From the NCBI RefSeq assembly GCF_030814995.1, contig NZ_JAUSVX010000006.1, positions 62,001 through 126,000 of the forward strand: a stretch of 64,000 bases of DNA, in the 5' to 3' direction. A model generated the notes under the pieces. The model made no database searches. It saw only the letters and a program-made list of their open reading frames with translations, and was not told the DNA's origin. Within the stretch, counting starts at the first letter, position 1. Each line of letters starts with the position of its first letter. The stretch comes from Labrys wisconsinensis. GTDB lineage: Bacteria > Pseudomonadota > Alphaproteobacteria > Rhizobiales > Labraceae. This document shows positions 1-9,060 of this stretch, piece by piece. The translations under genes were made by a program, and so were the position numbers.

Positions 1-68
1 GCGAGGGCCGCGACGGCGAAGGCCGTCGGCCACAGCAACGATCGCTCGCCCTGCCTGACGGTGGTCAT
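1..68 (-). CDS. SURF1 family cytochrome oxidase assembly protein (N-terminal fragment, runs off the window)
   Basis: Only the first 22 codons are present, reading MTTVRQGERSLLWPTAF, followed by the start of a hydrophobic stretch. The ATG overlaps the stop of the DUF983 gene (ATGA at 65-68). In Hyphomicrobiales the gene after DUF983 in the cta operon is normally SURF1, a membrane factor for heme insertion into oxidase subunit I. The identification rests on position and on the short N-terminus with an oncoming membrane segment, because no SURF1 motif lies inside the window. Confidence 0.6.
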   Translation of the reverse strand, partial: MTTVRQGERSLLWPTAFAVAAL

Positions 69-436
69 GGCTCCACCCGTCCCTCGGCCGCCTTGTGCAC
101 GTATTGCAGCGCCACCAGCACGCCCTTGATCAGGCGCAGCGCCACGACGCAATAGATGACCGCGATCGGCAGCCACAGCACCACATGCACCCAGAGCGGC
201 GGCGAGAAGGTGAATTCCAGCCAGAGCGCCCCGGCCAGGATGCAGAAATTGCCGATCAGGATGACGAACATCGCCGCCCCGTCGCCGGGATCGGCATAGT
301 CGAGGCCGCAGGCCCGGCAGCGCGGCGCCAGCTTCAGCACGCCGTCGAACAGGCGCCCCTGGCCGCAGCGCGGGCAGCGCCCGGAGAGGCCCACCGCGAC
401 GGGGGACTGCGGCGGATAGTGGCGGTCGTCGGGCAT
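65..436 (-). CDS. DUF983 membrane protein of the cytochrome oxidase operon
   Basis: This 123-residue protein has an N-terminal zinc-ribbon-like pair of CxxC motifs (C21/C24 and C40/C43), followed by two closely spaced membrane segments (roughly residues 55-75 and 80-105). That is the DUF983 layout. The family is regularly found beside oxidase subunit III and SURF1 but its biochemical role is not established; an assembly role is inferred from context. I chose the start at 436 because GGAGGGG lies just upstream. A longer frame to 481 lacks a comparable ribosome site. Confidence 0.85.
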   Translation of the reverse strand: MPDDRHYPPQSPVAVGLSGRCPRCGQGRLFDGVLKLAPRCRACGLDYADPGDGAAMFVILIGNFCILAGALWLEFTFSPPLWVHVVLWLPIAVIYCVVALRLIKGVLVALQYVHKAAEGRVEP

Positions 437-505
437 CGCTGCTTCCCCTCCAGGCCGGGGATCGGTCCGGCCTGCAACCATAGCCGCCTCAATGTTCCAA
501 CGTGA

Positions 506-529
506 AACGGCCGGGCTGCCCCGGCCGTT
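506..529 (-). terminator. Strong hairpin between ctaE and DUF983
   Basis: The 10-bp arms AACGGCCGGG and CCCGGCCGTT are separated by four bases. The hairpin lies in the 114-bp gap between the ctaE stop and the DUF983 start. On the minus strand it is followed by a short T-rich stretch (TTTCACGTT), so it could be a partial terminator or a processing/stability hairpin that lowers expression of the distal assembly genes relative to ctaE. Confidence 0.5.
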
Positions 530-550
530 CCGGACCCGCTGCGGCCGGCG

Positions 551-1381
551 TCAGCCGGCGTGGGCGCCCGCGCCCCAGACATAGATGCAGGCGAACAGGA
601 ACAGCCAGACCACGTCGACGAAATGCCAGTACCAGGCGGCGAACTCGAAGCCGAGATGGTGGCGCAGGGTGAACTGGTCGAGATAGGCGCGATAGAGGCA
701 GACCGCCAGGAAGATCGTGCCGATGATCACGTGGAAGCCGTGGAACCCGGTCGCCATGAAGAAGGTGGCGCCGTAGATATGGCCGGAGAAATCGAAGCCG
801 GCATGGGCATATTCATAGGCCTGGCAGGTGGTGAACAGCAGGCCGAGGATGATCGTGCACCACAGGCCCTGCTTGACGCCCTGCTTGTCGCCGGAGATCA
901 GCGCGTGGTGGGCCCAGGTCACCGTGGTGCCCGAGGTCAGGAGAATCAGCGTGTTGAGCAGCGGCAGGTGCCAGGGATCGAGCGTCTCGATGCCCTTGGG
1001 CGGCCAGACGCCGCCGGTGAGCTCGGTGCGGGCGAACTCGTGCGCCTCGTTCGGGAACAGCGCCACGTCGAAATAGGCCCAGAACCAGGCGACGAAGAAC
1101 ATCACCTCCGAGGCGATGAACATGATCATGCCGTAGCGATGGTGCATCTGCACCACCGGCGTATGGTCGCCGTGCTCGGCCTCGGTGATGACGGTCCACC
1201 ACCACATCAGCATGGTGTAGAGGATGCCGAGCACGCCGACGCCGAACACCAGCGGGCCCCAGGCGATCTTGTGCATCCAGGTGATGGCGCCGACCGCGAA
1301 CAGGAAGGCCGACATCGATCCGACGAACGGCCACGGGCTCGGATTGACCAGGTGGTAGTCGTGGTGCTTGGCGTGCGCCAT
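551..1381 (-). CDS. ctaE: Cytochrome c oxidase subunit III
   Basis: This 276-residue, seven-helix membrane protein is subunit III of the aa3-type terminal oxidase. Recognisable features are the N-terminal HDYHLVNPSPWP segment, the acidic segment near residue 90 (ASEVMFF), and the C-terminal EFAAWYWHFVDVVWLFLF helix typical of the family. Subunit III stabilises the core enzyme and contributes to proton uptake. It lies 33 bp downstream of ctaG in the same operon, and its length matches the family. Confidence 0.97.
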   Translation of the reverse strand: MAHAKHHDYHLVNPSPWPFVGSMSAFLFAVGAITWMHKIAWGPLVFGVGVLGILYTMLMWWWTVITEAEHGDHTPVVQMHHRYGMIMFIASEVMFFVAWFWAYFDVALFPNEAHEFARTELTGGVWPPKGIETLDPWHLPLLNTLILLTSGTTVTWAHHALISGDKQGVKQGLWCTIILGLLFTTCQAYEYAHAGFDFSGHIYGATFFMATGFHGFHVIIGTIFLAVCLYRAYLDQFTLRHHLGFEFAAWYWHFVDVVWLFLFACIYVWGAGAHAG

Positions 1382-1414
1382 GGCTTTCTCCAGCGGGCAG
1401 TGCTTCCCCAGACG

Positions 1415-2011
1415 CTACAGCTGAGGTTTGTCGGGTTTGGGCGTCGCGGCCGCGACCGGGGTCGCGGGCTGCTTGGCCGGGAAGAAGGTGTAGGACAGGG
1501 TGATGGTGCGGATGTCGTCGAGCGCCTTCTGCTCGGCGATGGCGGGATCGACGAAGAACACCACCGGCAGCTCCAGCGTCTCGCCGGGCTTGAGCACCTG
1601 CTCGGAGAAGCAGAAGCAGGCGATCTTGGAGAAGAAGGCGCCGGTTTCCATCGGCGTGACGTTGTAGGACGCCACGCCCCGCATCTCTTCGGGGCTGTTG
1701 TTGGTGACGCGGTAATAGACCGTCTTCACCTCGCCGGCGCGCACGGTGACGCTGGTCGTCTCCGGCGTGAACTTCCAGGGCATGGCGCCGTTCAGGTTGG
1801 AATCGAACCGGACCTCGAAGCTGCGGTCGAGCACGCGCCCGGGCGCGGCCAGGGCCTGGCGCGTGGTGCCGGCATAGCCCGTGACCTTGCAGAACAGGTT
1901 GTAGAGCGGGACGGCGGCATAGGCGGCCCCGACCATGGCGCCGACGAAGGCCAGGCAGCAGAGCGCCACCGTGGCATGGCGCCTCGACATCGCGCGGCTC
2001 GGCTCGGCCAT
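1415..2011 (-). CDS. ctaG: Cytochrome c oxidase assembly protein CtaG/Cox11 (CuB insertion)
   Basis: This 198-residue protein has a single N-terminal membrane anchor (about residues 14-34) and a periplasmic beta-rich domain. The copper-binding CFCF motif (C132/C134) and the membrane-proximal NLFCKVTGY cysteine (C41) are both present. It delivers copper to the CuB site of subunit I. A Pro/Lys/Ala-rich tail follows the fold. The gene starts 4 bp after the small coxF gene. An internal Met at residue 8 is an alternative start. Confidence 0.95.
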   Translation of the reverse strand: MAEPSRAMSRRHATVALCCLAFVGAMVGAAYAAVPLYNLFCKVTGYAGTTRQALAAPGRVLDRSFEVRFDSNLNGAMPWKFTPETTSVTVRAGEVKTVYYRVTNNSPEEMRGVASYNVTPMETGAFFSKIACFCFSEQVLKPGETLELPVVFFVDPAIAEQKALDDIRTITLSYTFFPAKQPATPVAAATPKPDKPQL

Positions 2012-2015
2012 GGCG

Positions 2016-2177
2016 TCAGAACCCCTGGTTGGCCACGCCGGGCCCCTTGACGAAGCTGACGGCGTAGAACAGCAGGACCAGGGCGGCGAGCGCCAGCGCC
2101 ATGGCGATGTTGCGCTGGCGGCGGCGGCGCAGCTGCTCGGGCGTCAACGTCACGGTCGGCGGCTCGGGCTTGGTCAT
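2016..2177 (-). CDS. CoxF-like small single-pass protein of the oxidase operon
   Basis: This 53-residue ORF begins MTKPEPPTVTLTPEQLRRRR, carries one hydrophobic helix (about residues 25-43) and ends VKGPGVANQGF. Small proteins of this form (CoxF) sit between ctaB and ctaG in alphaproteobacterial cta operons and are thought to help oxidase biogenesis. Coupling is tight: its ATG is one base past the ctaB stop, and its stop is 4 bp before ctaG. The function is inferred from position and topology. Confidence 0.85.
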   Translation of the reverse strand: MTKPEPPTVTLTPEQLRRRRQRNIAMALALAALVLLFYAVSFVKGPGVANQGF

Positions 2178-2178
2178 G

Positions 2179-3117
2179 TCAGGCTCCCAGGCCGGCGAGA
2201 TGCGCCAGCGCCTCGACGAGGAGCGAAGCGAACAGGGCGAAGAGATAGAGGATGGAGAAGCCGAACATCCGCTTGGCCGGGCGATCGTCCGCGGGCTTCA
2301 GCCAGATGGCGAAGGCGAGCCACAGCATGCCGGCGCCGCCGATCAGCGCCACCACGCCGTAGAGGGCATGGCCGAAGCCCATGAACCAGGGCAGGAGGCC
2401 GACCGGCGCCAGGGCCAGCGTGTAGAGGAGGATCTGCCGGCGCGTCTCCGCCGCGCCCGCGACCACGGGCAGCATGGGCACGCCGGCCCGCTCGTAGTCG
2501 CCGGACTTGAACAGGGCCAGCGCCCAGAAATGCGGCGGCGTCCACATGAAGATGATGGCGAACAGCACCAGGCTTTCCAGCGACACGCTGCCCGTCACCG
2601 CCGCCCAGGCCACCACCGGCGGCAGGGCGCCGGCCGCTCCGCCGATGACGATGTTCTGCGGCGTCCAGCGCTTCAGCCACATGGTGTAGATCACCACGTA
2701 GAACAGGATGGTGAAGGCCAGCAGGCCGGCGGCGACCGCGTTGGCGACCAGGCCCAGCACCATCACCGATCCCGCCGACAGGATGATGCCGAAGGCGAGC
2801 GCCTCGCCCGGCGTGACCCGGCCGGCCGGGATCGGGCGGCGCCTGGTCCGGCTCATCACCGCATCGATGTCGGCGTCGTACCACATGTTGAGCGCGCCCG
2901 AGCCGCCGGCGCCGATGGCGATGGCGATGAGCGAGCACAGGCCGATCACCGGATGGATGTGGCCCGGCGCGAGGACCAGGCCCGTCAGCGCCGTGAACAC
3001 GACGAGCGACATCACCCGCGGCTTGAGCAAGGCGACATAGTCGCCGACGGAGGCGACGTTGGCGTCCGCTGCCGCCGCCTGGTCGTCCGCGTCCATCTGC
3101 AGGCCGATATCGGTCAC
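2179..3117 (-). CDS. ctaB: Protoheme IX farnesyltransferase (heme O synthase)
   Basis: This 312-residue polytopic UbiA-superfamily prenyltransferase farnesylates heme B to heme O, the precursor of heme A for the oxidase. The first Asp-rich motif, N77-x3-D81-x3-D85, is present, as is the later [12 protein letters not shown] segment typical of CtaB. The charged N-terminus is followed by about eight to nine hydrophobic helices. The gene is third in the operon and ends one base before coxF. Confidence 0.96.
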   Translation of the reverse strand: MTDIGLQMDADDQAAAADANVASVGDYVALLKPRVMSLVVFTALTGLVLAPGHIHPVIGLCSLIAIAIGAGGSGALNMWYDADIDAVMSRTRRRPIPAGRVTPGEALAFGIILSAGSVMVLGLVANAVAAGLLAFTILFYVVIYTMWLKRWTPQNIVIGGAAGALPPVVAWAAVTGSVSLESLVLFAIIFMWTPPHFWALALFKSGDYERAGVPMLPVVAGAAETRRQILLYTLALAPVGLLPWFMGFGHALYGVVALIGGAGMLWLAFAIWLKPADDRPAKRMFGFSILYLFALFASLLVEALAHLAGLGA

Positions 3118-3198
3118 GTCGTGGTCTCAACTCTGTCCGGCAGCACGTCCGAACGCCGTGGGCAGGGCGCTCGGAGATGCTGCATTCGCAAACTCGGC

Positions 3199-3247
3199 GG
3201 GAAGGCACGGGATCCCGTGCCTTCCCCGGAGGCGGTCCTTCCGGACC
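3199..3247. repeat. Perfect 28-bp palindrome plus second hairpin in the ctaD-ctaB spacer
   Basis: Positions 3199-3226 form an uninterrupted perfect palindrome centred on GGGATCCC with GGAAGGCAC arms. A second hairpin follows at 3234-3247 (GGTCC/GGACC). They occupy the 142-bp spacer between ctaD and ctaB, the largest gap inside the operon. There is no U-tract on the minus strand, so a classical terminator is unlikely. RNA processing, transcript stabilisation of ctaCD or a dispersed palindromic element are possible. Confidence 0.6.
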
Positions 3248-3259
3248 ACCGCAAGCGTC

Positions 3260-4885
3260 TCAATGGCCGCCGTCGACGATGCGCGGCAGCGTCTCGAACT
3301 GGTGGAACGGCGGCGGCGAGGGCAGCGTCCATTCCAGCGTCGTCGCGCCTTCGCCCCACGGATTGTTCCCAGCCCGCTCCTTGCGCACGAAGATGGCGTA
3401 GAAGTTGATGCCGAGGAACCAGATCACGCCGATGGCGAAGATGTAGGAGCCGATCGAGGAGATCATGTTCCAGCCGGCATAGGCGTCGGGATAGTCGACA
3501 TAGCGGCGCGGCATGCCGGCGAGGCCGAGGAAGTGCTGCGGGAAGAACAGCACGTTGGCGCCGACGAAGGCGAACCAGAAATGCACGTGGCCCATCCAGT
3601 CCGGGATGATGTAGCCGGTGAATTTCGGGAACCAGTAGTACCAGGCCGCGAAGATGGCGAAGACCGCGCCGAGCGACAGCACGTAGTGGAAGTGGGCCAC
3701 CACGTAATAGGTGTCCTGCAGCGAGCGGTCGACGCCGGCATTGGCCAGCACCACGCCGGTGACGCCGCCGACGGTGAACAGGAAGATGAAGCCGATCGCC
3801 CAGACCATCGGCGCCTTGAAGTCGATCGAGCCGCCCCACATCGTGGCGATCCAGGAGAAGATCTTCACGCCGGTCGGCACCGCGATCACCATGGTGGCGA
3901 ACACGAAATAGGCCTGGGTGTCGACGTCGAGGCCCACCGTGTACATGTGGTGGGCCCACACCACGAAGCCGACCAGCCCGATGGCGACCATGGCATAGGC
4001 CATGCCGAGATAGCCGAAGATCGGCTTGCGCGAGAAGGTCGAGACGATGTGGCTGATCATGCCGAAGCCGGGCAGGATCAGGATGTAGACTTCCGGGTGG
4101 CCGAAGAACCAGAACAGGTGCTGGAACAGGATCGGGTCGCCGCCGCCCTGCGGGTTGAAGAAGGTGGTGCCGAAATTGCGGTCGGTCAGCAGCATGGTGA
4201 TGGCGCCGGCCAGCACCGGCAGCGACAGGAGCAGCAGGAAGGCCGTCACCAGCACCGCCCAGGCGAAGAGCGGCATCTTGTGCAGCGTCATGCCCGGGGC
4301 GCGCATGTTGAAGATGGTGGTGATGAAGTTGATGGCGCCCAGGATCGAGGAGGCGCCGGCCAGGTGCAGCGACAGGATGACGAAGTCCATCGCCATGCCC
4401 GGCGTGCCGACCGTGGAGGACATCGGCGCGTACATGGTCCAGCCGCCGCCGAAGCCGTTCTCGCCCTCGCCCGGGCCGCCCGGCACGAACAGCGAGATGA
4501 TCAGGAGGGCGAAGGAGGGCACCAGCAGCCAGAACGAGATGTTGTTCATGCGCGGGAACGCCATGTCGGGCGCTCCGATCATCAGCGGCACGAACCAGTT
4601 GCCGAAGCCGCCGATCATCGCCGGCATCACCATGAAGAAGATCATGATCACGCCGTGGCCGGTGACGAACACGTTGTAGGTGTAGGGATTGGAGAAGATC
4701 TGCAGGCCGGGGGACTGCAGCTCGATGCGCATGCACACCGACAGGAAGCCGCCGATCAGGCCCGCGCAGAGCGCGAAGATCAGGTACATCGTGCCGATGT
4801 CTTTGTGGTTCGTCGAATAGACGTAGCGGCGCCAGCCGGTCGGGTGGTCGTGCGCCTCATCGTGCGCTGCGGCGGCAGTGGCCAT
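3260..4885 (-). CDS. ctaD: Cytochrome c oxidase subunit I
   Basis: This 541-residue heme-copper oxidase subunit I has twelve predicted helices. Characteristic segments are [11 protein letters not shown] near residue 25, [11 protein letters not shown] with H77 (a low-spin heme a ligand), [17 protein letters not shown] with the CuB His and cross-linked Tyr region, and [10 protein letters not shown] with the heme a3 and heme a His ligands. It catalyses O2 reduction coupled to proton pumping. I chose the ATG at 4885; the open frame continues upstream but overlaps ctaC. It lies 20 bp after ctaC. Confidence 0.97.
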   Translation of the reverse strand: MATAAAAHDEAHDHPTGWRRYVYSTNHKDIGTMYLIFALCAGLIGGFLSVCMRIELQSPGLQIFSNPYTYNVFVTGHGVIMIFFMVMPAMIGGFGNWFVPLMIGAPDMAFPRMNNISFWLLVPSFALLIISLFVPGGPGEGENGFGGGWTMYAPMSSTVGTPGMAMDFVILSLHLAGASSILGAINFITTIFNMRAPGMTLHKMPLFAWAVLVTAFLLLLSLPVLAGAITMLLTDRNFGTTFFNPQGGGDPILFQHLFWFFGHPEVYILILPGFGMISHIVSTFSRKPIFGYLGMAYAMVAIGLVGFVVWAHHMYTVGLDVDTQAYFVFATMVIAVPTGVKIFSWIATMWGGSIDFKAPMVWAIGFIFLFTVGGVTGVVLANAGVDRSLQDTYYVVAHFHYVLSLGAVFAIFAAWYYWFPKFTGYIIPDWMGHVHFWFAFVGANVLFFPQHFLGLAGMPRRYVDYPDAYAGWNMISSIGSYIFAIGVIWFLGINFYAIFVRKERAGNNPWGEGATTLEWTLPSPPPFHQFETLPRIVDGGH

Positions 4886-4905
4886 GATCGTGTCCTTCCA
4901 AGCCG

Positions 4906-5772
4906 TCAATTGGCGATCGTGGTCGCAGCCGAGGCGACCTTGTTCTGGGGCTGGCCGTTCATTTCGGCCTTCTTGGTCGAGATCCACTTGGTGAACTCGT
5001 CGTCGCTGACGATGCGGATCGCGATCGGCATGAAGGCATGGTCGGTGCCGCACAGCTCCGAGCACTGGCCGTAGTACATGCCCTCGCGCGTCGCCTTGAA
5101 CCAGGTCTCGTTGAGGCGCCCGGGGATGGCGTCGATCTTGATGCCGAAGGAGGGCACCGCGAAGGAATGGATCACGTCGGCGCCGGTGACCTGCACGCGG
5201 ATCACCTTGTTGACCGGCAGCACCACCTCGTTGTCCACCGTCAGCAGGCGCGGCTGGCCGGGCTTGAGGTCGGCCTCCTTCACCATCTTGGACAGGACCT
5301 CGATCCCGCCATGATCGGGATATTCATAGTCCCAGTTCCACTGGTAGCCCGTGGCCTTCAGCGTCATGTCGGCCGGCGGGATGACCTGCTCCTCGTAGAG
5401 CAGGCGGAAGGAAGGAATGGCGATGACGACCAGGATCAGGATCGGGATCACCGTCCAGGCGACCTCGAGCCAGGTGTGGTGAGTCACCTTGGAAGGAACG
5501 GGATTGGCCGTCTTGTTGAAGCGCAGCACGACGATCGCCAGCAGCGCCAGCACGAAGAGCACGATCACCACGATGATCCAGAACACCATCGTGTGGAAGC
5601 GCTCGATGTGCTCCATCACCGGGGTGCCCGGCAGCTGGAAGCCGAACTGCCACGGCACAGCCTTGCCGAGCCCTTCCGGCTGGTCCTCCGCCCGGGCCAT
5701 GCTGGCCAGCGCGCCGAGCGTCGCCGCCGCGGCCGCCATGCGGCCCATCCACTTCCTAGCGCCGAAAGCCAT
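4906..5772 (-). CDS. ctaC: Cytochrome c oxidase subunit II
   Basis: This 288-residue protein has a cleavable signal peptide (probably ending near A28), a two-helix hairpin (about residues 60-84 and 104-126) and a periplasmic cupredoxin domain. All binuclear CuA ligands are present: H202, then C237, E239, C241, H245 and M248 in [16 protein letters not shown]. It accepts electrons from cytochrome c. It is the first gene of the minus-strand cta operon. No heme c motif is fused to it. Confidence 0.97.
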   Translation of the reverse strand: MAFGARKWMGRMAAAAATLGALASMARAEDQPEGLGKAVPWQFGFQLPGTPVMEHIERFHTMVFWIIVVIVLFVLALLAIVVLRFNKTANPVPSKVTHHTWLEVAWTVIPILILVVIAIPSFRLLYEEQVIPPADMTLKATGYQWNWDYEYPDHGGIEVLSKMVKEADLKPGQPRLLTVDNEVVLPVNKVIRVQVTGADVIHSFAVPSFGIKIDAIPGRLNETWFKATREGMYYGQCSELCGTDHAFMPIAIRIVSDDEFTKWISTKKAEMNGQPQNKVASAATTIAN

Positions 5773-6100
5773 TCGCCTTCACTCCGAATTCCCGCATGCC
5801 GCACTCCCGCCGCACGGCCTGTTCTTGATGTTGGCCGCGAGGAGCGGACAATGGTGCTGATTTCACGGTTTGGAATGTGTGTAAAGCTCAGAGCCTCTCA
5901 AAAACCATAATCCTCACCACACCGCAATGGCGCGGGCGGGTGAGGTCTGTGCGGCAATTGGGCGCGAAACCGCAGGCGGTCCGAGTCGCCCGCGCCGGGC
6001 GGTCCGGGGCGCTGAACTTGACACCGCGGGCCCCTCTGTTACGGGTCCGCCTTCCATCACACGGCGGGTGTTCGCGCGCCCGATTCGGCAAGGGGCGATC
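5773..6100. other. Divergent intergenic region between ctaC and the IalB-like gene
   Basis: This 328-bp gene-free region must hold the promoter of the cta operon (leftward) and of the IalB-like gene (rightward). The stretch around 5860-5925 is noticeably more AT-rich than its surroundings and is the likeliest promoter zone. I see no convincing operator palindrome or riboswitch. Confidence 0.5.
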
Positions 6101-6625
6101 GTGTCTGCAAAATCCTTGATCGGCATTGTGCGCTGGGCCGGCCTGCTCTGCGCCATGGCGGCGGCGCTGGCCGCGTCCGGCGGCGGCGCCCTGGCCCAGA
6201 GCACCCAGAAGGGCACCTATGGCGACTGGCAGGTGCGCTGCGATACCCCGCCGGGGGCGCAGAAGGAGCAGTGCGCCCTGGTGCAGAGCGTCACCGCCGA
6301 GGACCGGCCCAACGTGGCGCTGACCGTGCTGGTCCTGAAGACGGCCGACCAGAAGAGCCGGATCCTGCGTGTGCTGGCCCCGCTCGGCGTGCTCCTGCCC
6401 TCGGGCCTCGGCCTCAAGATCGATTCCACCGATGTCGGCCGCGCCGGCTTCGTGCGCTGCCTGCCGAACGGCTGCGTCGCCGAGGTGATGCTCGACGACA
6501 CGCTGATCGGCCAGTTGCGCACGGGCAAGACCGCCACCTTCATCATCTTCCAGACGCCGGAGGAAGGCATCGGCATCCCCCTCACCCTCACCGGCTTCGG
6601 CGACGGCTTCGACAAGCTGCCATAG
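6101..6625 (+). CDS. Invasion-associated locus B (IalB) family exported protein
   Basis: The 174-residue product carries an N-terminal signal sequence (about residues 1-33, ending GGGALAQS) and a compact domain beginning GDWQVRCD. Paired cysteines and the CLPNGCVAEV segment are typical of the IalB family (PF06776). Family members are periplasmic or outer-membrane proteins widespread in Hyphomicrobiales; only the Bartonella member is tied to erythrocyte invasion, so the name does not imply virulence here. I chose GTG at 6101 because it puts the signal peptide at the N-terminus behind AGGGG; an open frame extends to 5927. Confidence 0.82.
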   Translation: MSAKSLIGIVRWAGLLCAMAAALAASGGGALAQSTQKGTYGDWQVRCDTPPGAQKEQCALVQSVTAEDRPNVALTVLVLKTADQKSRILRVLAPLGVLLPSGLGLKIDSTDVGRAGFVRCLPNGCVAEVMLDDTLIGQLRTGKTATFIIFQTPEEGIGIPLTLTGFGDGFDKLP

Positions 6626-6690
6626 GACGCGCCATGCGCATTCTTGCTGCGCATAGGGTCTGCTGGTAGACTCCCTATCCGGAGATTGCC

Positions 6691-6921
6691 ATGACCACTG
6701 CGCGCAAGAAGGCTGTCAACGTGAGCCTGGATGCCGATTTGGTCGTGCAGGCGCGGGCCTATGGCATCGGCCTGTCCCAGACTCTTGAAGAGGCGTTGAG
6801 AGAGAAGGTGCGCCAGTCCCGTCTGGAGCAGTGGCAACGGGAGAACCGCGAGGCCTTCGAAGCCCAGAATGCCGAGCTTGCCGACCACGGTCTTTGGTCC
6901 GACGGCGCCCGCCTGTGGTGA
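6691..6921 (+). CDS. ccdA: CcdA-type antitoxin
   Basis: This 76-residue protein has an N-terminal ribbon-helix-helix-like half (NVSLDADLVVQARAYGI) and a C-terminal toxin-binding half, WQRENREAF...DHGLWSDGARLW. That half closely mirrors the RWKAENREG...GSFADENRDW segment of F-plasmid CcdA. It should neutralise the adjacent toxin and autorepress the operon. It overlaps the toxin start by GTGA, the usual coupled arrangement. Confidence 0.9.
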   Translation: MTTARKKAVNVSLDADLVVQARAYGIGLSQTLEEALREKVRQSRLEQWQRENREAFEAQNAELADHGLWSDGARLW

Positions 6922-7235
6922 GCTCGCCGCGTCGGTTCGACATCATCCGAAACGGATCCGCAACGGCCGACAGGCGCCCTTTCCTGATCGTGCTTCAGAG
7001 CGACGATCTCGGATCGATGGAGACACGCGTTGTCGCGCCGTTGGCACGGATTCCGCCGTTCAGGCCCATCCGGATCCTGCAGCCGGTGATCGAGATCGTC
7101 GGAGCAGATCATGCCTTGGTCGCCAACGAGATGGCCGCCGTGCCCCGGAAGATGCCGGGCCCGATCGTCTCGTCGGGGCGCCACTGCCGCTACGAGATTT
7201 TGCGGGCTATCGACCTGATCTTCACCGGCGTTTGA
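6918..7235 (+). CDS. ccdB: CcdB-type toxin with altered C-terminus
   Basis: This 105-residue protein starts with GTG at 6918, overlapping the ccdA stop. CcdB-like features are the FLIVLQSDDL strand, the VVAPLARI segment, the MAAVPRKMPG loop and the final helix EILRAIDLIFTGV, which aligns with the KNAINLMFWGI end of F-plasmid CcdB. The W99 equivalent is Thr here (FTGV instead of FWGI). In F CcdB the last three residues (W-G-I) are needed for gyrase poisoning, so toxicity or target may differ. A chromosomal ccd homologue, not a plasmid maintenance locus, is inferred. Confidence 0.88.
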   Translation: MSSPRRFDIIRNGSATADRRPFLIVLQSDDLGSMETRVVAPLARIPPFRPIRILQPVIEIVGADHALVANEMAAVPRKMPGPIVSSGRHCRYEILRAIDLIFTGV

Positions 7236-7245
7236 TTCCGCTGCC

Positions 7246-8889
7246 TCACGCCACCCTCGCCCGCGCAATGATCGGATCGAGCGCCAGGCCGGCCGGCAGG
7301 GCGCCGTAGCAGCCGCGCATGCCGCCGCCGATGCGGGCGGCGACGAAAGCCTCGCCGATCGGGGCCGGGGCATGGCGCAGCAGCAGCGAGGCCTGCAGCG
7401 CCAGCGCCATGTCCTCCACCAGCCGGCGCGCCGTCGCCTCGGCGCCGGCGAGATCGGCGAGGGCGGCATCGAGGCCGTCGAAGAAGCGGTCGAAGGCCGG
7501 CAGGGCGCCACGCGCCGCCTGTGCCTCCCCCCGCCAGGCCGTCAGCGCGCCGGGCTCGCGGCCGAGCGCCCGCAGCACGTCGAGGGCGTTGACGTTGCCC
7601 GAGCCTTCCCAGATGGCGTTGACCGGCGCCTCGCGGTAGAGCCGCGCCATCGGCGCCTCCTCGACATAGCCGTTGCCGCCGAGGCATTCCAGCGCCTCGT
7701 AGGCGTGGCCCGGCAGGCGCTTGGTCACCCAGAACTTGGCGAGCGCCGAGCCGATGCGCGCGAAGGCCCGCTCCGCCTCGTCGGCGCCGTCGAAGGCACG
7801 CGCCACCCGCATCACCAGCGCCAGCGCCGCCTCCGCCTCCAGGGCGAGGTCGGCCAGGACGGCGCGCATCGCCGGCTGGTCGATGAGCAGGCGTCCGAAG
7901 GCCGAACGATGCGCCGCGTGGTGCGCCGCCTGCACCACGCCCTGGCGCATCATCCCGGCCGAGACCACGGCGGCGTCGAGCCGGGTATGGCGCACCATCT
8001 CCATGATGGCGGCGATGCCGCGGCCCTCCTCGCCGATGCGCTGCGCCCAGGCGCGATCGTACTCGATCTCGGCCGAGGCGTTGGAGCGGTTGCCGAGCTT
8101 GTCCTTGAGCCGCTGCAGCAGGATGCCATTGCGCGTCCCGTCCGGCCGCCAGCGCGGCACGAGGAAGCAGGTGAGGCCGGCGCCCGTCTGCGCCAGCGTC
8201 AGGAAGGCGTCGGACATCGGCGCCGAGCAGAACCATTTATGGCCGGTCAGAGCATAGGAATCGCCCTCCAGCAGCACTGCCCGCGTGGTGTTGGCGCGCA
8301 CGTCCGAGCCGCCCTGCTTCTCCGTCATCGCCATGCCGATGGTGGCCGACCCCTTCGCGGCCACCGGGACGGCGCGCCCGTCATAGCCGCGCCCGAGCAC
8401 CAGCGGCACCAGCCCCTCGAGCGCCGGCGCCTGGCGCAGCGCCGGCACGCCGGCATAGGTCATGGTGATCGGGCAGCACACGCCCGCCTCGACCTGGGTC
8501 AGCATATATTCGAGCGCCGCATGCGCCACATGGGCGCCGGGGCGGGCGGCGGTCCAGGGCAGGGCGTGGATGCCGGCGCCGAGGCCGAGCGCCATCAGCG
8601 CGTGATAGGCGGGATGATACTCCACCTCGTCGAGGCGCCGGCCGTAGCGGTCGAAGCTCTTGAGCTGCGGGGGGAAGCGGTTGGCCGCCTCGCCGAGCGC
8701 GATCGTCTCCTCCCGGCCGAGCACGGCGCCGAAGGCGCTGGCCTCGGCCTCGGCCCAGCCGGCGCCCTCGCGCCGCAGCGCTTCCGTCAGGCCCGGATCG
8801 GTCTCGAACAGGTTGACGTCCACGAGCGGCGGCGGCTGGTTGGCCACCATGTGGGTCGGGAGCGCGGAGGTCGGGGCGCGGGCGGTCAT
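7246..8889 (-). CDS. AidB-like acyl-CoA dehydrogenase family protein
   Basis: This 547-residue flavoprotein is of the AidB branch. The N-terminus NQPPPLVDVNLFETD and REGAGWAEAEA are hallmark AidB sequences. The FAD-binding region has MAMTEKQGGSDVRANTTRA and the C-terminal part has ECLGGNGYVEE and a long extra helical domain. E. coli AidB is induced by alkylation and binds DNA and FAD; its enzymatic substrate is unclear. The gene is convergent with ccdAB and stands alone, so no regulation by Ada is evident from context. Confidence 0.93.
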   Translation of the reverse strand: MTARAPTSALPTHMVANQPPPLVDVNLFETDPGLTEALRREGAGWAEAEASAFGAVLGREETIALGEAANRFPPQLKSFDRYGRRLDEVEYHPAYHALMALGLGAGIHALPWTAARPGAHVAHAALEYMLTQVEAGVCCPITMTYAGVPALRQAPALEGLVPLVLGRGYDGRAVPVAAKGSATIGMAMTEKQGGSDVRANTTRAVLLEGDSYALTGHKWFCSAPMSDAFLTLAQTGAGLTCFLVPRWRPDGTRNGILLQRLKDKLGNRSNASAEIEYDRAWAQRIGEEGRGIAAIMEMVRHTRLDAAVVSAGMMRQGVVQAAHHAAHRSAFGRLLIDQPAMRAVLADLALEAEAALALVMRVARAFDGADEAERAFARIGSALAKFWVTKRLPGHAYEALECLGGNGYVEEAPMARLYREAPVNAIWEGSGNVNALDVLRALGREPGALTAWRGEAQAARGALPAFDRFFDGLDAALADLAGAEATARRLVEDMALALQASLLLRHAPAPIGEAFVAARIGGGMRGCYGALPAGLALDPIIARARVA

Positions 8890-9060
8890 GGCGGGCTCGC
8901 GGGTTGCTGGCGCCGGCCATTATGACACGGACGCGCCGAAAACCCTTGCCGCGCCGCGCAGCGGGCGGCGGCGTTGCGGTGGCGCGACGCCGCGGTGCAG
9001 ACTATATCGCGGTTCATCGCCTCCGTTCGGCCTCCCGCCCCTCCGTCCGACAGGAATTCC

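Noticed and set aside
560-2050. A 496-residue plus-strand frame across ctaE and ctaG
   Set aside because: Antisense shadow of two certain oxidase genes; composition is Asp/Glu/Arg/His-rich with no fold or ribosome site.
7372-8925. A 517-residue plus-strand frame opposite the AidB-like gene
   Set aside because: Shadow frame; the minus-strand gene is unmistakably an acyl-CoA dehydrogenase.
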